Assembly (NCBI GenBank): GCA_021821705.1
Contig: JAKACE010000162.1
Span: 1-5,260 of the forward strand
Direction of reading: 5' to 3'
Source: Actinomycetes bacterium
GTDB lineage: Bacteria > Actinomycetota > Acidimicrobiia > Acidimicrobiales > Palsa-688
DNA: 5,260 bases
A program made the position numbers and the translations under genes. The notes beneath the pieces were generated by a model. That model was not told the DNA's origin and made no database searches. It saw only the letters and a program-made list of their open reading frames with translations. Position 1 is the first letter of the stretch. Each line of letters opens with the position of its first letter. Shown here in pieces: positions 1 through 5,260 of the stretch.

Positions 1-1493
1 AGGTAGACCTCGGAGTACCGCTCCTCGTAGAACATCTCCTGCCATTGGCGCACCATGCCCAGGTAGGCGTTGTTCAAGATGGCGATCTTCACGGGTATCC
101 GCTCGGCTGAGGCCGTAACCAGCTCTTGCGCCGTCATCTGGAAGCAGCCGTCGCCGTCTATGGCCCACACGGTGCGGTCAGGCCGGCCCACCTTGGCGCC
201 GATGGCCGCTGGCACGGCGAAACCCATGGTGCCCAGGCCACCGGAATTGACCCAGGTGTAGGGCTCCTCGAACCGCCAGTACTGGCTCGCCCACATTTGG
301 TGCTGGCCGACACCGGAGACGAGGGTGGTGTCGGCCGGACTGGCGTCCCTGATGGCCTCTATCACGGCCTGGGGCTTGAGCTGTTCCCCGGCGGCCTGAG
401 GTTCGTAGTACAGGGGGAACCGTTCCCGCCAGCCGTCTATCACCGACCACCACTCCGAGAGGTCCGGCTCGGCCTCACCGCTGGCCCGCAGCACCCGGAC
501 GAGCTCCTCGACGACGAGGCGGGCGTCGCCGACGATCGGCACGTCCGGCCGCCTGATCTTGCCCAGCTCGGCCGGGTCGATGTCGACGTGGACGACCTTG
601 GCGTTGGGTGCGAAGGTCGAGACCTTGCCTGTCACCCGGTCGTCGAAACGGGCACCGAGGGCGATGATGAGGTCGGCATCCTGCAGCGCCATGATGGCGG
701 CGTAGTTGCCGTGCATGCCTGGCATGCCCAGGCACTGGCGGTGGCTGTCGGGGAAGGCACCCCTGGCCATCAGCGTCGTCACGACCGGGGCGGCAGTGAG
801 CTCGGCCAGCTCTCGCAGGGCTTCGCTCGCCCTGGCCTTGAGGATCCCGCCCCCGGCGTAGATCACGGGGCGGCGAGATGCGCTCATGAGCCGGACGGCC
901 TCGCGCACCATCCGAGGATGGCCCTTGGTGGTCGGTCTGTAGCCGGGCAGCGACGCGGTGACCTCGCTGTCGGATGGCCAGTACCATTCGGCGCTGGCCT
1001 GCAGGACGTCCTTTGGCAGGTCGAGCAGGACCGGCCCGGGACGACCGGTGGTCGCAAGGAGGAAGGCCTGGCGCACGGCCAAGGCGATGTCCTCGGGCCT
1101 CATCACCAGCTCGTTGTGCTTGGTGACAGAGCGGGTGATGCCGACCGTGTCACCCTCCTGGAAGGCGTCCGTACCTATCACGGGCCGGGAGACCTGCCCC
1201 GTGATGGCCACCACCGGCACCGAGTCCATGTAAGCGTCGCACAGGGCTGTGACCAAGTTGGTCGCGCCCGGGCCGCTGGTCGCCATGCACACGCCGGGCC
1301 TACCGGTCACGTGGGCATAGCCCTCCGCCATGTGGCCGGCACCCTGCTCGTGGCGCACCAGCACGTGGCGGATGGGTGAATCGAGGATGGGGTCGTAAAC
1401 GGGCAGGATGGCGCCGCCCGGCACGCCGAAGACGACCTCGGTGCGCTCCATCTCCAGGCTCTTTATCAGGGCTTGCGCCCCTGTCAGTTGCAT
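1..1493 (-). CDS. ilvB: Acetolactate synthase (acetohydroxyacid synthase) large catalytic subunit, C-terminus cut by window edge
   Basis: This ThDP- and FAD-dependent cytoplasmic enzyme condenses two pyruvates to acetolactate, or pyruvate with 2-oxobutyrate to acetohydroxybutyrate. It is the first common step of valine, leucine and isoleucine synthesis. I read 497 uninterrupted codons; family members are usually about 570-620 residues, so roughly 100 are missing beyond position 1. Visible motifs, in order: FGVPGG (22-27); [14 protein letters not shown] with the catalytic Glu49; GTDAFQE (107-113) and SVTKHN (122-127); the FAD-domain GGG near 214-216; [10 protein letters not shown] (280-289); [11 protein letters not shown] (396-406); the ThDP/Mg site from GDG (447-449) to NN (474-475); and LGMVRQWQ (478-485). 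The ATG at 1493 is chosen because GAGGG lies 5 nt upstream and MQLTGAQAL is a normal family N-terminus. A leader-peptide attenuator precedes it. The regulatory subunit gene ilvN would be expected beyond the left edge. Ser102 occupies the position of plant Pro197 (sulfonylurea site). Identity is very secure. Confidence 0.97.
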   Translation of the reverse strand, partial: MQLTGAQALIKSLEMERTEVVFGVPGGAILPVYDPILDSPIRHVLVRHEQGAGHMAEGYAHVTGRPGVCMATSGPGATNLVTALCDAYMDSVPVVAITGQVSRPVIGTDAFQEGDTVGITRSVTKHNELVMRPEDIALAVRQAFLLATTGRPGPVLLDLPKDVLQASAEWYWPSDSEVTASLPGYRPTTKGHPRMVREAVRLMSASRRPVIYAGGGILKARASEALRELAELTAAPVVTTLMARGAFPDSHRQCLGMPGMHGNYAAIMALQDADLIIALGARFDDRVTGKVSTFAPNAKVVHVDIDPAELGKIRRPDVPIVGDARLVVEELVRVLRASGEAEPDLSEWWSVIDGWRERFPLYYEPQAAGEQLKPQAVIEAIRDASPADTTLVSGVGQHQMWASQYWRFEEPYTWVNSGGLGTMGFAVPAAIGAKVGRPDRTVWAIDGDGCFQMTAQELVTASAERIPVKIAILNNAYLGMVRQWQEMFYEERYSEVY

Positions 1494-1498
1494 CAGTG

Positions 1499-1503
1499 CC
1501 CTC
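1499..1503 (-). promoter_or_regulatory. Ribosome binding site of ilvB
   Basis: On the minus strand GAGGG stands 5 nt before the ATG at 1493. It is the only clear Shine-Dalgarno sequence at any start in this window, and it fixes the ilvB start. It lies about 35 nt downstream of the attenuator T-tract, so read-through transcripts can be translated independently of the leader peptide. Confidence 0.75.
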
Positions 1504-1537
1504 GCTGTTCTCAGATACGCGCTCGCTGTTGGCTCGG

Positions 1538-1570
1538 AAAAACAAAACGACCTCCCGTCTGGGAGGTCGT
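1538..1570 (-). terminator. Intrinsic terminator in the ilvB leader (attenuator)
   Basis: In the ilvB transcript direction ACGACCTCCC (1570-1561) pairs perfectly with GGGAGGTCGT (1556-1547) across the 4-nt loop AGAC. It is followed directly by TTTTGTTTTT (1547-1538). A 10-bp GC-rich stem plus a T-tract is a textbook rho-independent terminator, notable in a genome this GC-rich. It lies between the leader peptide stop (1599) and the ilvB start (1493), so it would cut transcription before ilvB unless overridden. That position argues for attenuation rather than ending an upstream gene: the only thing upstream on this strand is the leader peptide. On the plus strand the same stem lacks a following T-run, so it works in one direction. 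Confidence 0.9.
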
Positions 1571-1572
1571 CG

Positions 1573-1600
1573 GACGCACGCGTGTGTGTACGCGTGCGTC
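1573..1600 (-). promoter_or_regulatory. Perfect 11-bp hairpin at the leader peptide stop codon
   Basis: GACGCACGCGT (1600-1590) and ACGCGTGCGTC (1583-1573) are exact reverse complements around the 6-nt loop ACACAC, read in the ilvB direction. The 5' arm begins inside the leader TGA stop codon (1601-1599), so a ribosome ending translation would cover that arm. Only 2 nt separate it from the terminator stem. By analogy with amino-acid attenuators it occupies the place of the 1:2 pause/protector hairpin. That role is inference from position. Confidence 0.75.
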
Positions 1601-1658
1601 AGGTAAGTACTACCGCGACAAGGCCGGGGAAAGAGCTGCCCTCACGTGCCTCGGTCAT
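1599..1658 (-). CDS. ilvB leader peptide (branched-chain amino acid attenuator peptide)
   Basis: A 19-codon ORF reads MTEAREGSSFPGLVAVVLT and stops with TGA. Five of its last seven residues are Val or Leu (L13 V14 A15 V16 V17 L18 T19), the products of the pathway ilvB starts. The codons are GGC CTT GTC GCG GTA GTA CTT ACC. I saw no GTA among the 497 readable ilvB codons, yet two occur here, and CTT, scarce in ilvB, occurs twice. Such rare codons should make the ribosome sensitive to uncharged tRNA. The peptide ends exactly where the first leader hairpin begins, with the terminator just after it. No Shine-Dalgarno precedes the ATG, and a -10-like hexamer lies 8 nt upstream, suggesting leaderless translation. 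In-frame GTG and TTG codons lie upstream, so the start is less certain than the end. It is too short to be an enzyme and almost surely acts only through its translation. Leader-peptide attenuation is known for ilvBNC of Corynebacterium glutamicum. Confidence 0.85.
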   Translation of the reverse strand: MTEAREGSSFPGLVAVVLT

Positions 1659-1666
1659 CGTCGGCA

Positions 1667-1695
1667 ATGATGCCACAGGTCGGGCTGGCCCGCAA
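1667..1695 (-). promoter_or_regulatory. Likely promoter of the ilvB leader transcript
   Basis: On the minus strand TTGCGG (1695-1690) and CATCAT (1672-1667) are separated by 17 bp. They are imperfect but recognisable sigma-70-type -35 and -10 boxes. Eight nt separate the -10 from the leader ATG at 1658, so transcription would start at or within a base or two of that ATG. This would give a leaderless leader peptide and a 5' region of about 165 nt before ilvB. The match is moderate; the position is what makes it convincing. Confidence 0.5.
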
Positions 1696-1708
1696 GGTAC
1701 CCCGGTCG

Positions 1709-1714
1709 TAGCAT
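1709..1714 (+). promoter_or_regulatory. Possible -10 box of the PatB/MalY-type gene
   Basis: TAGCAT fits the TANNNT form of actinobacterial -10 boxes and ends 7 nt before the ATG at 1722. If real, the transcript would start near 1721 and begin directly at that second ATG; the first ATG (1713) would lie inside the -10 box. I see no convincing -35 box. This is weak evidence from a short motif. Confidence 0.3.
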
Positions 1715-2912
1715 GCCCGGGATGCCAGCTGATGCCCCTGCCGACGACGGTTTCGACCATCTGGACCTGGAGTGGCTGGCGGCCCGGCCCGGCGCGAAGT
1801 GGTCGACAACGCCCCAAGGGGTCATCGCCGCCTGGGTCGCTGACATGGACTTCCCTGCACCCCCGCCGGCACGTGCCGCTCTGGCCGGGCTCGCCGGCGC
1901 CGGCGACCTCGGGTACCCGGCGGGTGACGGTGGGCTGGCCGAGCGCTGGGCCCGGCGCATGCTCGACCGCTTCAGGTGGGAGCCGCACCCTGGCCTTACC
2001 CGGTCCTTCACGGACCTCGTCCAGGCCACACAGGTGGTCCTTCATGCAGGCACGGGACCGGGGGACGGGGTCATCCTCTTCACCCCCCTGTACCCGCCTT
2101 TTGTTGCCGCCGTGAGGGACATGGGCCGCCGGCTGCTGGCGGTGCCGGCCATGGCCGGGGCGCGGGGCTGGGAGTTCGACCTGGAGGCATTGCGGGCGGC
2201 AGCACCGGCAGCCCGAGCCGTGCTCCTCGTCAACCCGCACAACCCGACAGGCCGGGTAATGCGCATCGCCGAGCTCGAGGCGGTGGCCGAGCTGGCCGAG
2301 CGCTACGACCTGCTGGTGGTGTCCGACGAGATACATGCCGAGCTGATGATGGACGATCTGGTGCACGTGCCCTTCGCCTCGGTGTCCGAGCAGGCGGCGG
2401 AGCGCACCGTAACCCTCTACTCGGCCAGCAAGGCCTTCAACCTGGGTGGCATGTGTTGCTCCGTCGCCCACCTCGGCCACGCCGCAGTGAGGCGCGAGCT
2501 GGCCTCTGCGCCCTCCAACCTCTTCGGCCACGTGGGGGTGGCGGCGATGGCGACGACGATGGCCGTATGGACACCCGAAGGCGACCGCTGGCTCGAGCGC
2601 TGCGTCGCCCGCCTGCGCTCCAACGCCGACGAGCTGGGCCGCTGGCTGGCGTCCGCCCGGGCGAGGGGCCTTGCAGACGGCTACCGGCCCGAGGCCACCT
2701 ACCTGGCCTGGTTGGACCTGCGGCCCTCTCTCGGCCTGGACGACCCGTCCACCTGGATGCTCGAGCGGGCGCGCCTGCGCTTGTCGCCTGGCCCGGACTT
2801 CGGCCCGGGTGGCAGCGGTTTCGCCCGCCTCAACTTCGCCACCGCTCCCAATGTGCTCGCTGAGATGCTGTCCAGGCTGAGCGCTGCGCTCGAGGACCGC
2901 CACCGGGCCTGA
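1713..2912 (+). CDS. MalY/PatB family PLP-dependent C-S beta-lyase (putative aminotransferase)
   Basis: This is a 399-residue fold-type I PLP enzyme of the usual family length (about 390). MalY/PatB proteins cleave cystathionine or other cysteine S-conjugates to thiol, pyruvate and ammonia, and are often annotated as class I/II aminotransferases. Visible features: the family N-terminal pattern KWSTTPQGVIAAWVADMDFP; TPLYPPF (124-130) with a cofactor-site Tyr127; NPHNPTG (174-180) with the PLP Asn177; SDEIHAEL with the pyridine-binding Asp205; SASKAFNLGG with the Schiff-base Lys240; and ARLNFA with the substrate-carboxylate Arg372. All catalytic positions are present. It is divergent from ilvB and convergent with the HAD gene. 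There is no Shine-Dalgarno at either candidate start; ATG 1722 (Met4) may be the true start because a TAGCAT box lies 7 nt before it. The family is secure. The exact substrate (cystathionine, another S-conjugate, or transamination) cannot be told from sequence. Confidence 0.93.
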   Translation: MPGMPADAPADDGFDHLDLEWLAARPGAKWSTTPQGVIAAWVADMDFPAPPPARAALAGLAGAGDLGYPAGDGGLAERWARRMLDRFRWEPHPGLTRSFTDLVQATQVVLHAGTGPGDGVILFTPLYPPFVAAVRDMGRRLLAVPAMAGARGWEFDLEALRAAAPAARAVLLVNPHNPTGRVMRIAELEAVAELAERYDLLVVSDEIHAELMMDDLVHVPFASVSEQAAERTVTLYSASKAFNLGGMCCSVAHLGHAAVRRELASAPSNLFGHVGVAAMATTMAVWTPEGDRWLERCVARLRSNADELGRWLASARARGLADGYRPEATYLAWLDLRPSLGLDDPSTWMLERARLRLSPGPDFGPGGSGFARLNFATAPNVLAEMLSRLSAALEDRHRA

Positions 2913-2913
2913 C

Positions 2914-2926
2914 AGGGCTCAGCCCT
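2914..2926. terminator. Small inverted repeat at the convergent gene ends, possible weak terminator
   Basis: AGGGC (2914-2918) and GCCCT (2922-2926) pair across the 3-nt loop TCA, which is the HAD stop codon read on the plus strand. The repeat lies just after the lyase stop (2910-2912) and overlaps the HAD stop. The stem is only 5 bp and has no T-tract on either strand, so it is a weak candidate that could occur by chance in GC-rich DNA. Confidence 0.25.
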
Positions 2927-3533
2927 CTGGCAGCAGCCCCAGCACAGCCAGTTCCCGGCGCAGCTCCTCGGGGCCGGTGAACAGCACCGAAGGCAGCCCG
3001 CCGGCGCGAGCCGCCTCCACGTTGACCGGCCGGTCGTCGATGAAGACGACATCGGCCGGCCGGAAGCCGAGGCGTTGCGCAGCCCTGCGGAAGAACTCCG
3101 GCTCCGGCTTGATAACGCCCTCACAACCCGAGATGAAATAGCCGTCGAACCACTGCAGGAAGCCGTACCTGCGGTACCGGACCTCCCAGTTCTCCCGCTC
3201 CATGTTGCTGAGCGCGTAGCAGGTGGCCCCGGTCGCTTTCAGGTCCCGCAATACCTCGACCGTACCGTCGATAACACCCCTGATCATGTCCTCGGAGCGG
3301 TCGCGCCACGCGTCTATCAGGGGGGCAGCCGCCGGGTACAGCGCCTTGCGCTCCTCGCAGGCCTCGGCGATGCTGCGGCCCCGGTCCATCTGGGCGTGCC
3401 ACTCCTGAGGGCAGACCTCGGCCAGGAACCGCTCCATGGCCTCGTCGTCGCCATCGAAGAGCTGCCTGTAGAGGTAACGCGGGTCCCAGTCCAGGAAGAC
3501 CCCGCCGATGTCGAAGCAGACCGTGGCTGGCAT
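2919..3533 (-). CDS. HAD-superfamily hydrolase, subfamily IA, YihX-like
   Basis: This 204-residue soluble protein has the four haloacid dehalogenase motifs in order. Motif I is CFDIGGVFLDWDP with nucleophile Asp8; motif II is YALSNME with Ser109; motif III is GVIKPEPEFF with Lys142; motif IV is FIDDRPVNVEAARAGG with Asp166 and Asp167. Residues of about 18-90 between motifs I and II form a small helical C1 cap, including the EWHAQMDRGR segment typical of this subgroup. The usual second Asp of DxD is Gly10, as in E. coli YihX (DLGNV), a glucose-1-phosphate phosphatase; 2-haloacid dehalogenases also lack it. A phosphatase is most likely, but the substrate is unknown. The start is the ATG at 3533, because motif I then begins six residues in, as is normal; the frame stays open further upstream but would overlap the divergent dehydrogenase. 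There is no Shine-Dalgarno; TAACGT lies 7 nt upstream. The 3' end faces the lyase gene across 6 bp. Confidence 0.9.
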   Translation of the reverse strand: MPATVCFDIGGVFLDWDPRYLYRQLFDGDDEAMERFLAEVCPQEWHAQMDRGRSIAEACEERKALYPAAAPLIDAWRDRSEDMIRGVIDGTVEVLRDLKATGATCYALSNMERENWEVRYRRYGFLQWFDGYFISGCEGVIKPEPEFFRRAAQRLGFRPADVVFIDDRPVNVEAARAGGLPSVLFTGPEELRRELAVLGLLPEG

Positions 3534-3560
3534 CGCATAGACGTTACCGGCGTGCGATGC
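3530..3560. repeat. 8-bp perfect inverted repeat over the divergent HAD/dehydrogenase promoter region
   Basis: GCATCGCA (3530-3537) and TGCGATGC (3553-3560) are exact inverted copies with a 15-bp spacer. Their centres are 23 bp apart, about two helical turns. The left arm covers the HAD start codon; the right arm lies 7 nt before the dehydrogenase ATG and overlaps its possible -10. The geometry fits a dimeric repressor operator controlling both divergent genes, although no regulator is encoded in the window. A chance origin is possible. Confidence 0.45.
3541..3546 (-). promoter_or_regulatory. Possible -10 box of the HAD hydrolase gene
   Basis: On the minus strand TAACGT matches TANNNT and is 7 nt before the chosen ATG at 3533. 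That fits a leaderless transcript and supports that start. The expected -35 region 17 bp upstream (ATGAGC) is poor. It lies in the spacer of the inverted repeat 3530-3560, where a bound protein would block it. Confidence 0.35.
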
Positions 3561-3567
3561 TGTGCTC

Positions 3568-5260
3568 ATGAGCCGCACCGCACCCCAAGCGGGCCAGCCC
3601 CAGGTGAGCGCTGAGCAGGCCCGCCAGCTCACCGAGGCCGCCAGGGAAGCCGAGTGGTCAAAACCGAGCTTCGCCAAGGAACTGTTCCTCGGCCGCTTCA
3701 GGCTCGACCTCGTGCACCCCCACCCCCGGCCCGGAGGCGACGACGCCGCCCGCGGGGACAGCTTCCTGCGCAAGTTCGGGGACTTCCTCAGCTCTGAAGT
3801 CGACCCTCTCCAGATCGAGCGGGACGGTCGCATCCCCGACAAGGTCGTGAGGGGCCTCTGCGACATCGGCGCCCTCGGGATGAAGATCGACGAGCGCTAC
3901 GGCGGCCTCGGCCTCAGCCACGTCTACTACAACCGGGCCCTGGCGCTGGCCGGGACCGCCCACCCGGCCATCAGCACCCTGCTGTCGGCCCACCAGTCCA
4001 TCGGCGCGCCACAGCCGCTGAAGCTGTTCGGCACCCAGGAGCAGAAGGCGGCGTTCCTACCCCGCCTGGCCCGCGACGAAGTGAGCGCCTTCCTGCTCAC
4101 CGAACCGGACGTGGGCAGCGACCCGGCCCGCATGAGCTGCACAGCCGAGCCGGTCGACGACGGCTCTGCCTACCGGCTCAACGGCACCAAGCTGTGGGCG
4201 ACCAATGCTCCCATAGCCAGGATCCTGGTCGTCATGGCCGTCGTCCCCCCGGCCGGGGACCGCAAGGGCGGTATCACCGCCTTCGTCGTCGAAGCAGGGA
4301 CCGAGGGCATAACCGTCACGAGGCGCAATTCGTTCATGGGCCTCAAGGGCATCGAGAACGGCGTCGTCGAGTTCGACGACGTGGTCGTCCCGGCCGGCAA
4401 CGTGATCGGCGCGGTGGGCCGGGGCCTCAAGGTCGCACTCACGACGCTCAACACCGGGCGTCTGTCGCTTCCCGCCCTGTGCGCCGCCTCGGGGAAGTAC
4501 TCGTTGAAGGTGGCGCGCGAATGGGCGAACGAGCGCGAGCAGTGGGGGGCGCCCATCGGCCACCACGACGCGGTGGCGCAGAAGCTCGCCTTCATCGCGT
4601 CCACTGCCTTCGCCATGGAGTCGGTCGTCGAGCTGTCCGGGGCCATGGCCGACGAGGGCCGCAACGACATCCGCATCGAGGCCGCTCTGGCGAAACTGTT
4701 CTGCTCCGAGATGGCATGGCTCGTCGCCGACGAGATGGTGCAGATCCGCGGCGGGCGCGGCTACGAAACGGCCGAGTCGCTGAGAGCCCGTGGGGAACGC
4801 CCCGTGCCGGCCGAGCAGGTGCTGAGGGATCTGCGTATCTCCCGCATCTTCGAGGGATCGAGCGAGATCATGAAGCTGCTGATAGCCCGCGAGGCAGTCG
4901 ACGAGCACCTGTCCGTCGCCGGCGACCTGGTCGACCCCAAGGCCGGCCTGCCCGAGAAGCTGGCGGCGGCCCGGGCGGCCGGGCGCTACTACTCACGCTG
5001 GCTGCCTCGCCTCGCCTTCGGGCCCGGCGACGGTGCACGCGCCTACGCCGAGATGGGCGAACCCATGGCCGAGCACCTGCGCTCCGTCGAGCGGTCGAGC
5101 CGGCGCTTGGCGCGCTCCACGTTCTACGGCATGGCTCGTTGGCAGGCCAAGCTCGAGCGCAGGCAGGCGTTCCTCGGTCGGCTCGTGGACATCGGAGCGG
5201 AGCTGTTCGCCATGAGCGCGGTGTGCGTCCGGGCGCGGATGCTGGCCGACGACGGCGCCC
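3568..5260 (+). CDS. Very-long-chain-type acyl-CoA dehydrogenase (FadE family), C-terminus cut by window edge
   Basis: This FAD-dependent enzyme would oxidise a fatty acyl-CoA to the trans-2-enoyl-CoA, the first step of beta-oxidation, passing electrons to an electron-transfer flavoprotein. 564 codons are open to the window end; the stop lies beyond. The order matches mitochondrial VLCAD. An N-terminal SFAKELFLGRF segment near 35-45 is followed by the all-alpha domain with GALGMKIDERYGGLGL and SAHQSIG. LLTEPDVGSD (176-185) and KLWATN (208-213) follow in the beta domain, then NEREQWG (321-327, FAD-contact Arg323). RDLRISRIFEGSSEIM carries the catalytic base Glu429. Past about residue 450 is the extra helical domain of VLCAD/ACAD9-type enzymes (LERRQAFLGRLVDIGAELFAMSAV), absent from short- and medium-chain forms. 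The loop 405-417 (LRARGERPVPAEQ) is longer than in human VLCAD. The ATG at 3568 lacks a Shine-Dalgarno; GATGCT lies 6 nt upstream. Chain-length preference is inferred from domain architecture only. Confidence 0.93.
   Translation, partial: MSRTAPQAGQPQVSAEQARQLTEAAREAEWSKPSFAKELFLGRFRLDLVHPHPRPGGDDAARGDSFLRKFGDFLSSEVDPLQIERDGRIPDKVVRGLCDIGALGMKIDERYGGLGLSHVYYNRALALAGTAHPAISTLLSAHQSIGAPQPLKLFGTQEQKAAFLPRLARDEVSAFLLTEPDVGSDPARMSCTAEPVDDGSAYRLNGTKLWATNAPIARILVVMAVVPPAGDRKGGITAFVVEAGTEGITVTRRNSFMGLKGIENGVVEFDDVVVPAGNVIGAVGRGLKVALTTLNTGRLSLPALCAASGKYSLKVAREWANEREQWGAPIGHHDAVAQKLAFIASTAFAMESVVELSGAMADEGRNDIRIEAALAKLFCSEMAWLVADEMVQIRGGRGYETAESLRARGERPVPAEQVLRDLRISRIFEGSSEIMKLLIAREAVDEHLSVAGDLVDPKAGLPEKLAAARAAGRYYSRWLPRLAFGPGDGARAYAEMGEPMAEHLRSVERSSRRLARSTFYGMARWQAKLERRQAFLGRLVDIGAELFAMSAVCVRARMLADDGA

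Noticed and set aside
126..1379. Open reading frame of 417 codons on the plus strand opposite ilvB
   Set aside because: It is antisense to an unmistakable acetolactate synthase and shows no recognisable motif, only His/Gly/Arg/Val-rich GC-driven sequence. It is a shadow frame.
1..1493. Possible frameshift or pseudogene in ilvB
   Set aside because: The frame was read codon by codon from 1493 to the edge with no stop, and all catalytic and cofactor motifs were intact. The missing C-terminus is due to the window boundary.
1573..1600. GT/CG-rich palindrome as an insertion or attachment site
   Set aside because: There are no direct repeats, integrase or foreign composition nearby. Its start within the leader stop codon is better explained by attenuator RNA structure.
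1604..1620. T-box-like string on the plus strand (AAGTACTACCGCGAC)
   Set aside because: It resembles the T-box GGTACCGCG only loosely. No specifier stem, no downstream terminator on the plus strand and no suitable gene are present. The same bases are explained by the Val/Leu codons of the leader on the other strand.
1599..2903. Minus-strand open frame of 434 codons ending in the ilvB leader peptide
   Set aside because: Most of it is the antisense of the PatB/MalY-type gene with low-complexity composition. Only its last 19 codons, from the ATG at 1658, make sense as the leader peptide, given the promoter and hairpins.
3534..3866. In-frame N-terminal extension of the HAD hydrolase
   Set aside because: It overlaps the divergent acyl-CoA dehydrogenase, and the HAD nucleophile motif normally sits within the first 10-15 residues, as it does with the start at 3533.
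4057..4908. Minus-strand open frame of 283 codons
   Set aside because: It is antisense to the catalytic core of the acyl-CoA dehydrogenase and has no family motif.

Overview
The window looks like a piece of chromosome from a high-GC actinobacterium. Codon third positions are strongly G/C. The acetolactate synthase has the FGVPGG form that I associate with actinobacterial and mycobacterial enzymes. Most starts lack a Shine-Dalgarno sequence, and several have a -10-like hexamer only 6-8 nt upstream, as expected for leaderless transcription. I cannot place it below phylum; no 16S rRNA, tRNA, mobile element or CRISPR array is visible.

Layout: (1) 1-1493, minus strand: ilvB, the acetolactate synthase large subunit, lacking its C-terminus at the window edge. 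(2) 1494-1712: a dense regulatory region. Reading on the minus strand towards ilvB there is a promoter (1667-1695), a 19-residue leader peptide ending LVAVVLT (1599-1658), a perfect 11-bp hairpin beginning in the leader stop codon, a perfect 10-bp terminator hairpin with a T-tract (1538-1570), and a GAGGG ribosome site. This is an attenuator sensing branched-chain amino acids and is the most interesting element here. (3) 1713-2912, plus strand: a MalY/PatB-type PLP-dependent C-S lyase or aminotransferase, divergent from ilvB. (4) 2919-3533, minus strand: a HAD-superfamily hydrolase, convergent with the lyase across 6 bp. (5) 3568-5260, plus strand: a very-long-chain-type acyl-CoA dehydrogenase, cut by the window edge and divergent from the HAD gene across 34 bp. 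That gap and the HAD start carry a perfect 8-bp inverted repeat.

The four protein genes are separate transcription units rather than one operon: two divergent pairs joined by a convergent junction. ilvB makes the first committed intermediates of valine, leucine and isoleucine and is apparently controlled by charging of Val and Leu tRNAs. The lyase acts on sulfur amino acids or related substrates, and the dehydrogenase starts a fatty acyl-CoA beta-oxidation round. The HAD enzyme's substrate cannot be told. No stretch over 300 bases lacks a gene.
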